A stretch of 64,000 nucleotides of DNA, taken from positions 3,348,001-3,412,000 of the forward strand of contig OZ251226.1 of the NCBI GenBank assembly GCA_965240325.2, given 5' to 3'. Both the position numbers and the translations under genes were made by a program. The stretch comes from Rebecca billardiae RCC1528. Taxonomy: Eukaryota; Haptophyta. Shown here piece after piece: positions 1 to 10,124 of the stretch (its first letter is position 1; each line of letters starts with the position of its first letter). Below the pieces are notes generated by a model that was not told the origin of the DNA, searched no databases, and worked only from the letters and a program-made list of their open reading frames with translations.

Positions 1-900
1 CTCAAGCTGCGACCGCGCTCGCCAAGCCTGCCACTCGGGTTCCAGCAGCAGCAGGAAGCGTCGCCTGCCCCTCCTGCTTGCTGGCTCGTCGAGGCGCGCG
101 CGGCGCACCGCCCGCCAGTCGGTGCGTTGTGTCCCAGCTGGCAGTACGCCTTGGACTTCCTCCTCCACGGGCCAATCAGCCTGCGTTGACGAGTGCGACT
201 GGCGCACGGTCAGCCACCTGCACACGGTTGGCCATAGGGCAGTCTGCTGTTGGAGTGATGACAATCGCAAAAAGGCACGCGCCAGCAGTGTTGCACGAGC
301 GAGAGCGACGCGCGTTGGTTGATCGCCACGGTGTGAATGACAGTCGATGGCAGGCAGTGAGGGGGACGCGCGTCGCGTTGGTCAAGCTCCTTGAGGCCGT
401 TGAAGAGCACACGCCCGTCATGCACGTTCGAATCCCGCGAATCGGGGCGCAGCAACACACGCTCACCCTGCTTCACGCGTGCACCTGCATGCGCTGCCGT
501 CGCAATGTCATCGACTGCGCGCTTGACGGTCCCGGAGTCGAAGTGAGCACGGAGCAACGCCGATTCGATAGAAGTCGCGACGGATTCTCGCCCGTCTCCG
601 CGTAGACGGCGAGTAGCCCGAGGTGCACGCGCGTGTTGCACTGCGCGCGCATGCGGCAGCGTTTGTGCAGATTCCGGTCCACGGTTCAGCTCGTCGTTCG
701 ACTTGATGATGTCGAGGAACACGGCGCTACCCCGGCAGAGATCGTCGTCGTTGAACGTCACTCTTCTGGCCTGGGATCAGCTAGGCCTGCTCAAGGGCAC
801 GCCGCGCACGCCGGCGGCGCGTGGGCGCAAGCGCCATCATCAGCGCGTGGGCGATCGCGGCAACAAACCTGAATCAAAGATGCGCAAACGGCAATCAATA
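1..900. other. left-edge region without a recognisable gene
   Basis: No recognised gene. The longest plausible frame is on the minus strand, 761 down to 210 (183 residues). It begins MTFNDDDLCRGSAVFLDII and has less Ala/Arg bias than the shadow ORFs elsewhere, so it could be a fragment of a real or mobile-element protein. It matches no family I recognise. A second short minus frame at 1316-1107 has one hydrophobic stretch. Neither is supported enough to call as a gene. Confidence 0.3.
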
Positions 901-1041
901 CTCGCCTGCCTGAGCTGTGTGCGTCTCTTATTCTTAGTAAACTGTAATCTCGCCTGCCTGAGCTGTGTGCGTCTCTTATTCTTAGTAAACTGTACAGTTT
1001 ACTAAGAATAAGAGACGCACACAGCTCAGGCAGGCGAGATT
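901..1041. repeat. tandem plus inverted copies of a transposon terminus
   Basis: A 46-48 bp unit ending in ...TTCTTAGTAAACTGTA occurs at 901-946, again at 949-994, and then immediately in inverted orientation, giving a perfect 96-bp palindrome (946-1041). The inverted copy is also the left terminal repeat of the element at 995-5125. Two further right-type termini therefore sit directly outside that element, as if right ends of related copies had been left behind. The units read TA after the CTG end, the same junction as in the full element. Confidence 0.9.
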
Positions 1042-1351
1042 GACGCCCGCCAACTGTCACCGCCCATGAAGCCGTCGCCGATGGTAGCGCCGCCGGAAAA
1101 ATTCGTTCAGCCGTCCGCCTGCGAGGCCTGGATGAGGGCTGCGGCCGCCTCGCGGCGCGCCAGCGCCCGTCGTCCTCGCCCCACCGTCGTCCACAAAACG
1201 TCGTCGTCCGAACTCGCCGACTGGGCGCCGATGCGACAGCGCGCCGACAGAATGAGGATGTAGTAGGGAATGTAGAGCCCCACTGTCGGTTGGGGAAGGT
1301 GTGTATCAAGCGGCATGACTGGGGTAGCTCATCACACAGAAGGCCTGGCCC

Positions 1352-2368
1352 TCAGGTGATATGTGCCCCAGTGTGGCGAGTCGGCCTCAAAGCCGGCGGC
1401 AGGGTTCTGTGGCCCGGAGCAGGGTTTGCTGGCGCATCAGCTGTGTGGGCCGGGGCGTCCGGCTGTTTGCGTTTGCGGGCCGGGGCCGGCACTGATGCCA
1501 CCCCACCGCTCATGCTGGCCTGCATGTATGGCTGCTGCCCAAGGTCAGCCCCTGCTGGCTTCTCCCGGGCAGGCTGTGTCGGCGCGCCGGGTGCGCGCGA
1601 AGCGTCGTTGTGCTGGTGTGGAGCTGCAGTCATGCCTGCGCCGCGCGTGCGGCTCTGGCACAGCCTGGCAGACTTGCGTAGGGGCGGGGCGTCCGGCCCC
1701 GCAGGCGTCGGGGGTCTGGGCTGGTCAGGAGAGGGGGCGCCAGGCCAGAGAGGCTGCTTCAGGGTATCGGAATCCGGGCGGCTCCGTTTGGCCGGCGGGC
1801 CACGCCCCACCGCAGGGGGGTCGCCACGCGGCGCGACGGGTGGTGCTTGAGCGCCGGCGCTGCTGCTGGCACCTCCTTGGCTACACCCCCGGGGGTGTCC
1901 AAGCGGGGGGGCGAGTGCCACCGGTGACTGGGGGCTGCCTGTGCAGGCCCTGTGCATAGGGCGCTTACCGGTGCCTGCAGCGGTGCTGGGCGGAGGCAGC
2001 GCAGAGCTGTCCGGCAACCGCCGCTGCCCATCACCAGCACCTGTGCCATGGTCTTCAGGGCAGTCGTCTGGCCGGTCCCTGGGCTGTTTGCCGCGCCGGT
2101 TGCTTGTGGGGCAGCTCTCCCTGTCCTTGAGCCCCGGTCGGCTCGGCAGCGGCAGCACAGGCTCGTAGTGCCCGGTGCCATCAAAGTACACTGCTGCAAG
2201 AGTTGGGTCACGCGCAAGGAGGCGTTCGCGTACCGACTGTTGCTGGCGCGGGCCCACTGGAGCTCCTGCAGGCTCCCCCTGCGGGTGTTGCCAGCGTTGG
2301 GGGTCCGTATACACTGGGTTGTTCATGCTGGACCACCGCGGCACGTGCCTATACAGCGTGCACGCCAC
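1352..2368 (-). CDS. unrecognised Pro-rich protein, possibly the tail of an OTU-protease-like TE protein
   Basis: This 338-residue frame has balanced codon use, unlike the shadow ORFs. Residues about 50-72 contain VYFDGTGHYEPVLP, which resembles the C-terminal strand and catalytic His region of OTU-type cysteine proteases (family knowledge; weak, single motif). The rest is Pro/Ala/Arg-rich and looks disordered. It has basic clusters such as PPAKRSRPDSD and PARKRKQPDAP that could act as nuclear localisation signals. It lies inside the 995-5125 transposon and would be an element-borne accessory protein or remnant. No catalytic Asp/Cys segment is seen upstream. A second in-frame Met (MNNPVYTDP) 14 residues in is an alternative start. 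Confidence 0.4.
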   Translation of the reverse strand: MACTLYRHVPRWSSMNNPVYTDPQRWQHPQGEPAGAPVGPRQQQSVRERLLARDPTLAAVYFDGTGHYEPVLPLPSRPGLKDRESCPTSNRRGKQPRDRPDDCPEDHGTGAGDGQRRLPDSSALPPPSTAAGTGKRPMHRACTGSPQSPVALAPPLGHPRGCSQGGASSSAGAQAPPVAPRGDPPAVGRGPPAKRSRPDSDTLKQPLWPGAPSPDQPRPPTPAGPDAPPLRKSARLCQSRTRGAGMTAAPHQHNDASRAPGAPTQPAREKPAGADLGQQPYMQASMSGGVASVPAPARKRKQPDAPAHTADAPANPAPGHRTLPPALRPTRHTGAHIT

Positions 2369-2438
2369 CAGGTGCCCGACTGCATACAGTACAACTGACC
2401 CACACTACGCGACGGCAATACAGCTGAACAAAGTATTG

Positions 2439-4480
2439 CACAGTAAAGAAATCGATTTTCGGCGTTACCGTAACCCGTCCGCGCTTCCGCCCAGTGGGGA
2501 TGCGCTGGAATTTTTTTCATGCCCCGTTCGCGGCACTTCGCGCCGCCACAGTGGAGAAAGATCGGGCCGAAGCCCGTTTGAGCATGGTCGTTCGTGCGCA
2601 CGCCCATTCGAATCGATGGCGCGCTCCGAGCGGCGGGCGTGCGCGTATTTTTGCCGCGAGGGGGGCTGCGAGGCGTCGGCCGGCTTACCAAGGCGGTTCC
2701 CCGGGGCGGCGTCACCCTCGCCCGCCCCTCCTCGCCCACCCTCGCTCCACGGGCGGCCACACGTGAGCTGTTAAGATGACTTCACGGGGGCCGCGCGGCA
2801 CGCGCGCGGAGAGGCGAGGAAGTGGTGTTTCGCGGAAAAACGTTCTATAGCATTGTGCTCAACCCATGTGGTCACCCGCTCCACAAGTTTGTACGCCGCC
2901 AAACCGCACACAGCGGCCTGAGCAGCTCCCAGACTGACTTTCGCTCTTGAAGCCTGTTTTTGGGCCAGATCTTGGTGTGGATGTAGCGCGGCGAGGAGGC
3001 GCCGGGCGCGCGCCCGAGCTGCGTGCTGGCACTCGCCATGACCCATAGGCATCGTCCGTCGCGAACGACCCGGCTCGCCTCGACCTCTCCGACCCGCCGG
3101 GCAGCCACGACCGAGCGCGCAGCCAACGGTGTCCAAACAGAGGCTTCTCAGACCGCGTGGGATGGGCATAGGCGCGAGAGAGGGCGCCCAGCGCGCTCTT
3201 GAGATGCACAGGAGCACGCACTGATGCGTATGGAACCATCCCATCACGATCGCCCCGACCTGGCGCGCCCTATCTGGCCCGTCAGGCTGCCCGCGCCGCC
3301 GCCGCCGCGCCACGCCGCCGCCACAGGCGCCGCCGCATCGCGGGCACGTGGGTAAGTCTGTATTCAACAAATACAGAATTTCCGGTGCGGCCCTCTTTTG
3401 GGCGGCAAGGTCGATCTGGTCGACACCTGCCGCGCGGCATGGGCCACGGCGCGGCGAGGTGGCGGCTGGCGCACCGCGGCGCGGGCGGGATGGCTCGAGG
3501 ACACCACCGCCCCGCCTCCCACGCCGCGCCGAGCGCGTGCGCCGTGCTCTCGTCGCGTACCGAATTTCCTGCGGCGAGCGACGCCACACAGCGCGACCAT
3601 GCCATCGCGCGACGAGGTGCGTTCAGCTCAGCGATTTGTCGTATTTGTTGAATACATGCGGGTACGAATCGGACGCACGACGCCCTCGACGCACACGTCG
3701 AGAGCCACGCGCGCGGCGTGGACTGGCACGCGACGCGGAGATGGCGGGCGCGGTGCCGCGGGCGCGCGACTGGTCTAGAACAGCACAATGAAGCGTGGGA
3801 CGGCGCCGCGCGCGTGGGCTCGCTGCCGTCTCCTCGCAGTCGAATATTTCTGTGCACCCTCCTACCAGGTCAGTCGACCGACTTGCACGCGGCATGCGAG
3901 CACTGCGTGCGGGGAGGAGTGTGACATGGCAGGCTGTGGCGAGGTGGATGGCCGTGCAGGAGTATGCTAGGAAGGGCCGCTCCCGCGCTCGCGCGGTGCC
4001 TCGCGCACGCCTCGTCGAGGACGAGCGTGTTTGAATGGCTCCGGGGAGGCCTGAGACTTCGCTTGTTCACAGCAGCGCGCGACAGGTGCACACAACGAAG
4101 GTGACGACCAGGCACTCCGGCGAGGGCGGCTGTGCTGGCAGCAGACTGCATTCGGAGTAAGATGCGCCATCTTACGCGCCGCTTCGCCTCGCTGCATCGC
4201 CGCACTGAGCAGCAGGGCTCCACGCTCACGAATGGCTCACCACGAGCTACGTGACCGGCCAGCCGCGTGCAACCCGGCGAGGCAGAGAGGGGCGGAGGGA
4301 TGGGGAGGCTGGGTGGGATGTTGCAGTCCCATGCCCGGGGCACTCGCCAGGCGCCTGCGCGACCACCGTAGCGTCGTCTGTGCGCTCGTGCGGCCCGCGC
4401 GAGAATTTCCCCGAAAATCGGCTCGTGTCGGACGCCTCGGACGGGTTACGGTAACGATAATCCCGTTTTTGTTCACTGTG
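2439..4480. repeat. possible older nested element with degenerate inverted ends
   Basis: A perfect 19-bp inverted repeat (CGTTACCGTAACCCGTCCG at 2463-2481; its complement at 4438-4456) sits inside imperfect ends that start CACAGTAAAG at 2439 and end ...TTCACTGTG at 4480. A second 16-bp inverted pair, TGTATTCAACAAATAC, is at 3359-3374 and 3641-3656. No target duplication is visible and no protein is recognised in this interval. Call it a candidate only. Confidence 0.35.
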
Positions 4481-5588
4481 TGGGCCATCATCCACGGCAA
4501 TAATACACCTGACACAAGTATTCGACGTTGGCAACAAGATAAAAGATTCACACGTGATTCCCAAAGACATGGAAAACGGCAATACACCTGACCACGGTAT
4601 ATATATATATATGCAGCTGCGCGCCGCTTGGCCGGCGCGCGGCGACGCGCACTACGACCTCATCCTCATCCAGGCGCCCACGCGGGCGCACGGGGGCGAC
4701 AGCCGCGGCTGCCGCTTGCCGGAGCTGCTCGCCGCTAGGTCGGCGGGCGGCGACATCGACTACGACCTCACCCTCATCCAAGTGCTCCGGAAGGCGCTCG
4801 GCCGCGGCGGCATCTGCCGTCGCCGCCGTGTGCCCCAGGCCGAGGCGGTGCTCCATCCCGGCCCCGCTCCCGTATAGGGGGGCAGGGCTGCGGGTGGCGC
4901 ACTGTCTGACCTGGTCGGAAGGCGCGGACGCAGTCCGTATGTGTCTGTTGCACTCTTGAGCCTGACGCTTGTCCGATGCTGCCACGTCGTTAAATATTAA
5001 TAATATATATAAGCCCCGTACAATGACGGTACAATTATATATATACATATAATTATTATATTATATAAATACTTACGTACTGTCGTCTGCCTGAGCTGTG
5101 TGCGTCTCTTATTCTTAGTAAACTGTAGTAATATACCGTTAGAGCTAGTACCAGTCATTCTTCATTCAGAGTCAGACCGTGCCCGGGTGACCGTGCCAGC
5201 CTCCGTCACACTCAGACACACTAGCCGAGTCGACGCACTCTGACTCACTGATTGAGATATTATAGCTATGCATCATATATCACTCGGAGACTGGCCGACA
5301 GACGAGAGCGCGGTGCCCGTGCCGGCTATAAGTCTGAACTAAGACTACGGACGGACACGGCCGCGCCACGCCGCCGACGGGCACGGCGTCGGGACACGGT
5401 ATACTACGTACGGCTAACGGACTGCGCTTCGTGCCGACCGGCCACGGGCCCGCCACGGAGTGCAGAGTCAGGACGGAGGCTCGAGCGCACCTCGGCGCCT
5501 GCAGCCGCTGCGGTCGGTCTCGCAGGAGGCTGTGCCGACGCCGATGAGGGATCAGCGGCCGTCGCCTCGCTCGTCACCTCCGGTTCGT
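4481..5588. other. repeat-rich region, no gene recognised
   Basis: The motif CGGCAATA followed by ACACCTGA occurs at 4495-4510 and 4577-4592, with a related form at 2413. About 120 bp at 4605-4680 are duplicated with divergence at 4725-4800. 4962-5000 resembles the 40-bp unit at 49801-49880, downstream of the retroelement. AT-rich sequence with TA runs lies at 4990-5070. Beyond the transposon end (5125) the sequence up to the SPRY-like gene holds nothing I recognise. Confidence 0.5.
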
Positions 5589-6554
5589 TCACTTGTCCAG
5601 CCAGCCCACCTCCTCGCGCGTGACAGGCTTGTGCACGGTCGAGTGCGGGCGCAGGGCAAGCGTGCCGTGCGCGTGCGTGACGAGAAGCTCGCCCTCGCCG
5701 CCGTCGGGCTTGAGCTTAAGCCCGCTGATGGACCCGAGCACCTCCCCTACGGCCTTCTCCAGCGGCTGCATCTCCGGTGGCGGCATCATCATCGTCGCCC
5801 TCACGCCGCCCTCCGCGGCGTGCGGCTCGGCGTCAGACAGCTGCACGCTCATCGAGTTGGCCACGCGCGCGCCGATGGACCACGGCTTGTCTCCGACGTG
5901 GAACACGACCTCCGAGATGTAATCCGCGGGAGGCGTGTCGCTCACGAACGCGCTGGGCGCGGCGACCCACTCGCCCGCCATCGACGTGCGCGGCGCGGCG
6001 GCGGGCAGGGCGAACGCCTCTGCGGGCGGGCACGGCTCGACGCGGCTGATGCGCGCCTTGGCCGGGCCGGACGAGAAGGCGATGAGCGGGAAGATGGCGC
6101 CGAGCATGGCGGTCTTGAGCCCGCCCACGTTGAAGGCCTGCCCGAGCCCCTTGCCGTCCTGCGCCAGGTGCATGTTGAGCGTGAACGTGTCGCCGCCCGC
6201 CTCCGGCGCCAGCTCGGCGCGAATGTCGACCGAGCTGCCGGCGTCCAGGCCCGGGCCGAAGCGGCTGCGCTTCAGCCCGCCGCCGTCGCTGAGGTTGCCG
6301 CCGTAGTCGAGCCCCTTGCACTTCCACCCGGCGCCGAAGTGCGCCTCGTCCGTCAGGCCCACCCACACGTTCTCACCCTCGAGAGCTTCCACGCGGAAGC
6401 ACTGAGCCACGCTCCCGTCCGCGGCCGGCACGAGCCCCGGGCCGTCCTGCCAGAGCGCGTTGTACCTGGTCGATTGCGAGGCCTTCTCCGTCACCCACAC
6501 CTCGTTGCCTGCTGCCGCGAGCGTGTTCGAGCCGTCGAGGCGGAAGGACGTCAT
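5589..6554 (-). CDS. SPRY-like domain protein
   Basis: Encodes 321 residues from the ATG at 6554 (MTSFRLDGSN). The central part reads like a SPRY/B30.2 fold: a strand pair around VWVGLTDEAHFGAGWKCKG, then LDYGGNLSDGG, and a later acidic turn before TFTLNMHLAQDGKG. SPRY folds are usually protein-interaction modules; no enzyme motif is present. The second half (from about residue 180) is not recognised. The frame stays open upstream of this Met, but that stretch is low-complexity Arg/Ala and looks like shadow coding. The gene lies 184 bp downstream of the PRMT-like gene on the same strand. Partner and location cannot be told from sequence. Confidence 0.65.
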   Translation of the reverse strand: MTSFRLDGSNTLAAAGNEVWVTEKASQSTRYNALWQDGPGLVPAADGSVAQCFRVEALEGENVWVGLTDEAHFGAGWKCKGLDYGGNLSDGGGLKRSRFGPGLDAGSSVDIRAELAPEAGGDTFTLNMHLAQDGKGLGQAFNVGGLKTAMLGAIFPLIAFSSGPAKARISRVEPCPPAEAFALPAAAPRTSMAGEWVAAPSAFVSDTPPADYISEVVFHVGDKPWSIGARVANSMSVQLSDAEPHAAEGGVRATMMMPPPEMQPLEKAVGEVLGSISGLKLKPDGGEGELLVTHAHGTLALRPHSTVHKPVTREEVGWLDK

Positions 6555-6738
6555 CGTCGCCCGAGAGGAAGGGACGCGAGAAAGTAGGCGGCCGACGACA
6601 CCGGGACCAGGCATCGGTCCGGCCAACAACGGGAGTTGGAGTCCGGTGATGGTTGCAGAGGCGTCAAGGCGACTGGGCGAGCGGCTCGCGACCTCGCGGC
6701 TCGCGTCGACAACCGTCTGGCGGCAGGCAACCACCGCC

Positions 6739-8922
6739 TCACTGCCCGAAGCTGATCTGCTTCTCCGTGTGCTTGGCGATGAGCGGCACCCAGCGCGCGG
6801 CTGCCCCGCCCTCCGCGTCCGCCGCCTCCGCCGCCTCCACCCGCAGCGGCTCCGGGAAGAGCTGCACCGCCTGCCCCCAGCACGAATGCGTCTGCGATGG
6901 CGCGGTGCTGAGCGTGGTCTGCGCGTCCAGCCGCAGCGTGAACCAGAAGACCACCGCGTTGGGCGCCGGGCCCTCGGCCGCGCAGCGCACGCGCAGCCGC
7001 GCCTCGCGCCGCCGCGCGCGCGGGCCCTCCTCCTCCTGCTGCGCCGGCTCTCGCGTGAAGTCGAACTCGAACACGTCGAAGGGCGCGCTGAGCACGGTGT
7101 GCGCGAGCTCGTGCAGCCGGCAGCCCGAGTAGCGCTGCCAGTCCGGGAACGCGAGCGGCGAGACGTCCACGCCGCACACGCCGCCCGCCGCCGCATCCGG
7201 CAGCGGGAAGTTGAGCGCCTCGGGCTGCGGCGGCACGTGCGCGAGGAGCGCGTGCACGAGTGCGCCGCATGGCACGCACGCGGCGCCTGGGGCGAGCAGC
7301 CGCGCCCACGCGTCCTCGAGCGCCGGGAGCACGCCCTCGCCGAGCAGCCCGACGTCGAGGATCTCCGAGACGACGAGCGGCGCGCGCGGCTCCAGCGTCA
7401 GCGCGGACGAGTGCGCGCGCACCACCTGCACGCGCGCCGCCAGCCCGTTGGCCGCCACGATGCGCTGTGCCGCGCGCGCCACGTGAGGCTCCACCTCTGC
7501 GGAGAGCACGCGCGGCGCGCCCGCGCGCGCGGCCATCATGGCGAGCAGCCCCGAGCCCGCGCCGATGTCGAGCACGGGCGGCGGCGGCGGCGCGCCCTCG
7601 CCCTCCGCGCCGCGCAGCGCGCCCGCCGCGCGCTCCACCGCCCGCCGGATCGCCGCCTCGTACGCGCCGTTGCGGCCGAGGTCGTGCATCATCGGGAAGT
7701 GCCAGCGCGCGGCAGAGAGCGCGCACGCGCCGAGGGCGGCGGGCTCGGCGGCGGCGGGCGGCGCGCGGCGCGGGCGCAGGCTCAGCCGCAGCCCCGCGCT
7801 CAGCGCCACGCGCAGCTCGGCGCGCGAGCCGCACTCGAGCGGCGGGTGCACGTGCACGACGCCGTGGCGCGCATTGGCCACAAACGTGGGCGCGCGCGCG
7901 CCCGCGGCGCCGGGCAGCGCGCCGCGAGCCGAGCGCAGCTGCGGCGGGCAGCTCGAGAGCTGCTCGCCGTCCGCCAGCTCGAGCTCCCACCACACGACCA
8001 CCGCATTGCAACGCGCGCCGCTCGCCGCCGCCTCGCCGCCACCGCCGCCACCGCCGCCTTCGCCGCCTTCGCCACCGCCGCCGGCCGGCAGCGACAGCGG
8101 CACGCTGATGTCGGCGTGTGCCGCCAACGCGCCTCCGCCGTCTGCGCCGCCGCCGCTGCCTTCCGCCGCGCCGTCGCCGGCGGCGGCGGCGGCGGCGAGC
8201 ACGCGCACGCCCCTTGGCCGCGCGCCGTGCGGCGAGGCGGCGAGCTCGGCCACGTCCACCTCGAGCAGCGCCACCGCCTCCGAGACGCGCGCCAGCTGCG
8301 CGTGCTCCAGCGCCGCCACCTCCTCCTCGAAGCCGAGCGCGTGGAAGGCGCTCAGGTCAAACCCGCACACGCGCACCTCGAACGGCAGGGTGAGCGCGCG
8401 GGGCTGCGGAGGGAGGTGGACGCACGCGGCGTAGGCGCGCGCGGTGCGCGCCACCGCGCGGATCGGCGGCGCGAGCCCGCGCGGGATCGCCGACGCGAAC
8501 GTCCACGCCGAGCCGACGTCGACGATCAGCACGAGACCCTGCTCGCCCGAGCGCGCGGCGTGCGCCGAGAGCTCGGCGGGCGGGAGCACGCGCACGCGCT
8601 CGGCGAGGCCGTTGCGCGCGGCGACGCGCGTGTACGTCTTGGCGCGCTCGGCGGGCGCGAGCACCGTCGCCTCCGCCGCGCCCGCCCGCAGCGCCAGCAG
8701 CGCGGGCACGCCAAACTTGCCGCTCGCGTCCAGCACGAGCGGCGCCGCGCCGCCGGCGTCGGCGGTGGCCGCGCGCACGGCGTCGGCGAGGCAGCGCGCC
8801 CACAGCTCCATCTTAGGCGTGTCGAGCAGGTGCTGCGCCGCCGCGCGGTGCAGCGTGCGGAACGACTCGACCAGCTCGACCACCGAGCGCGTGGAGCGCA
8901 GCTTGGGCGCCGGCGCGGCCAT
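6739..8922 (-). CDS. PRMT7/PRMT9-like protein arginine methyltransferase, two modules
   Basis: 727 residues. The second module (about 405-700) is a recognisable PRMT. It has a WHFPMMHDLGRN entry motif, SAM-binding VLDIGAGSGLLAMMAARAGA (motif I), the acidic residue in SAEVEPH, a double-Glu loop SEILDVGLLGEGVLP, and a THSCWGQ stretch where the THW loop belongs. The first module (about 30-330) has the same overall plan but lacks the glycine motif (VLDASGKFG) and the double-Glu loop, so it is probably not catalytic. Tandem modules are known from PRMT7 and PRMT9, where the N-terminal module is the active one; here the order looks reversed. Likely acts on arginines of nuclear or cytosolic proteins. 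Gly-rich tracts (about 248-300) are insertions. The gene faces the 11302-11943 gene across the double-transposon insertion. Confidence 0.8.
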   Translation of the reverse strand: MAAPAPKLRSTRSVVELVESFRTLHRAAAQHLLDTPKMELWARCLADAVRAATADAGGAAPLVLDASGKFGVPALLALRAGAAEATVLAPAERAKTYTRVAARNGLAERVRVLPPAELSAHAARSGEQGLVLIVDVGSAWTFASAIPRGLAPPIRAVARTARAYAACVHLPPQPRALTLPFEVRVCGFDLSAFHALGFEEEVAALEHAQLARVSEAVALLEVDVAELAASPHGARPRGVRVLAAAAAAGDGAAEGSGGGADGGGALAAHADISVPLSLPAGGGGEGGEGGGGGGGGEAAASGARCNAVVVWWELELADGEQLSSCPPQLRSARGALPGAAGARAPTFVANARHGVVHVHPPLECGSRAELRVALSAGLRLSLRPRRAPPAAAEPAALGACALSAARWHFPMMHDLGRNGAYEAAIRRAVERAAGALRGAEGEGAPPPPPVLDIGAGSGLLAMMAARAGAPRVLSAEVEPHVARAAQRIVAANGLAARVQVVRAHSSALTLEPRAPLVVSEILDVGLLGEGVLPALEDAWARLLAPGAACVPCGALVHALLAHVPPQPEALNFPLPDAAAGGVCGVDVSPLAFPDWQRYSGCRLHELAHTVLSAPFDVFEFDFTREPAQQEEEGPRARRREARLRVRCAAEGPAPNAVVFWFTLRLDAQTTLSTAPSQTHSCWGQAVQLFPEPLRVEAAEAADAEGGAAARWVPLIAKHTEKQISFGQ

Positions 8923-9008
8923 TGGGGCTGCGATCGAGAGCCGCGCGCTGCCGACGCAGCCGTCCGGACTCCGGAGTGCTGAACAAGTGCTGACTGCTGA
9001 ATGACGAT

Positions 9009-9017
9009 GGTCCGGGC
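9009..9017. repeat. 9-bp target duplication, copy 1 (GGTCCGGGC)
   Basis: Left flank of the first long-inverted-repeat element. The identical 9-mer recurs at 10125-10133 and 11209-11217, exactly at the outer edges of the two elements. Confidence 0.85.
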
Positions 9018-10124
9018 AAGGGAGTCAAGGGTGCCCGCGCCCCAGTGGCGCGCTCGGCGGATGTTGGGATACACCTTTTTGCCCGCGGCCCTGCGGCGGC
9101 GGCGGCGGTGGCGTGCTCCGCTGGCGGGGCGAGCGCACGGGGCACGGCGCTGCGGGCGCGGATGTGCCCGCGAAGCCGGCGCGTGCGGACGGGCTGTTGC
9201 GGGAGAGTATCAGGCGCCCTCCTGCGACGCGCGACTTGCGCCACGCCTCTTTCGCCTCGGCTCAGAGCAGCGCGCACGCACGCGCCGCCTCAAGGCCAGC
9301 CTTGCCGCGCCGCAGCCGACCGCGCGCGCGCCGTGCGCGGCGTGGTCGGGAAGGAACGGGCGCTGCTGCCGGGCGAGATGGCGACATCATGGGCGCACGC
9401 CATGCCGCCCCGCGGCGCCGCGAAAGAGCACGAGAACGGATCCGCACAGCTGTTGACGAGTGCTGATTTCTTGCCGTGCCTGAAGCCAGACCTGAGCTCG
9501 AAGAAGATGATGAAAGAGCATCAGCGCGAGGAAAGCGTCGCACCCAGCACTTCTACATGACCACGCGGTGATGAACATTCATGTAAGAGTAGCCCGCGTG
9601 CCCGTCTGGCACTGTTCTGTGTCTCAATGATCGTCCCGACAACGGTCACGACCGCGAGGCAGTGCACACCATTTGTGACAAGTCGAAAAGGCGTGCAAAC
9701 GGACCGACGACACTCTCGTCAAGGCGTGGCGGGGCGGCATGGCGTGCGCCTATGACGTCGCCATCTCGCCCGGCAGCAGCGCCCGTTCCTTCCCGACCAC
9801 GCCGCGCACGGCGCGCGCGCGGTCGGCTGCGGCGCGGCAAGGCTGGCCTTGAGGCGGCGCGTGCGTGCGCGCTGCTCTGAGCCGAGGCGAAAGAGGCGTG
9901 GCGCAAGTCGCGCGTCGCAGGAGGGCGCCAGATGCTCTCCCGCAACAGCCCGTCCGCACGCGCCGGCTTCGCGGGCACATCCGCGCCCGCAGCGCCGTGC
10001 CCCGTGCGCTCGCCCCGCCAGCGGAGCACGCCACCGCCGCCGCCGCCGCAGGGCCGCGGGCAAAAAGGTGTATCCCAACATCCGCCGTGCGCGCCACTGG
10101 GGCGCGGGCACCCTTGACTCCCTT
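9018..10124. mobile_element. Mutator-like foldback element A
   Basis: A 1107-bp element made of two inverted arms of about 396 bp (9018-9413 and 9729-10124) around a 315-bp centre. Ends read AAGGGAGTCAAGGGTGCCC and its complement. The arms are nearly identical, with a handful of differences (for example gacatcatg versus gacgtcata near the inner end). Long terminal inverted repeats with a 9-bp target duplication are the hallmark of Mutator-like elements (family knowledge). No transposase is present, so it would be non-autonomous. ORFs in the arms read the same protein from both ends because of the inversion and are not genes. Confidence 0.85.

Larger units (their letters stand above)
995..5125. 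mobile_element. 4.1-kb DNA transposon with 39-bp terminal inverted repeats
   Basis: 995-1033 and 5087-5125 are perfect 39-bp inverted repeats starting CAGTTTACTAAGAATAAGAG. TA lies outside each end (993-994 and 5126-5127), consistent with a TA target duplication. CAG-start termini plus TA duplication are usual for the Tc1/mariner/pogo group. I do not recognise a transposase inside. The interior carries the minus-strand Pro-rich ORF (1352-2368), a possible older nested element (2439-4480) and a short duplicated segment (about 4605-4800). Identical termini suggest a recent insertion or ongoing cross-mobilisation by a transposase elsewhere. Confidence 0.7.

Noticed and set aside
427-460. GTTCGAATCC, a tRNA T-loop-like string
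   Set aside because: No matching acceptor, D or anticodon stems around it.
6460-8982. Plus-strand 840-codon frame over the PRMT-like gene
   Set aside because: Shadow of the minus-strand gene; Arg/Ala/Gly-only composition and no motif.
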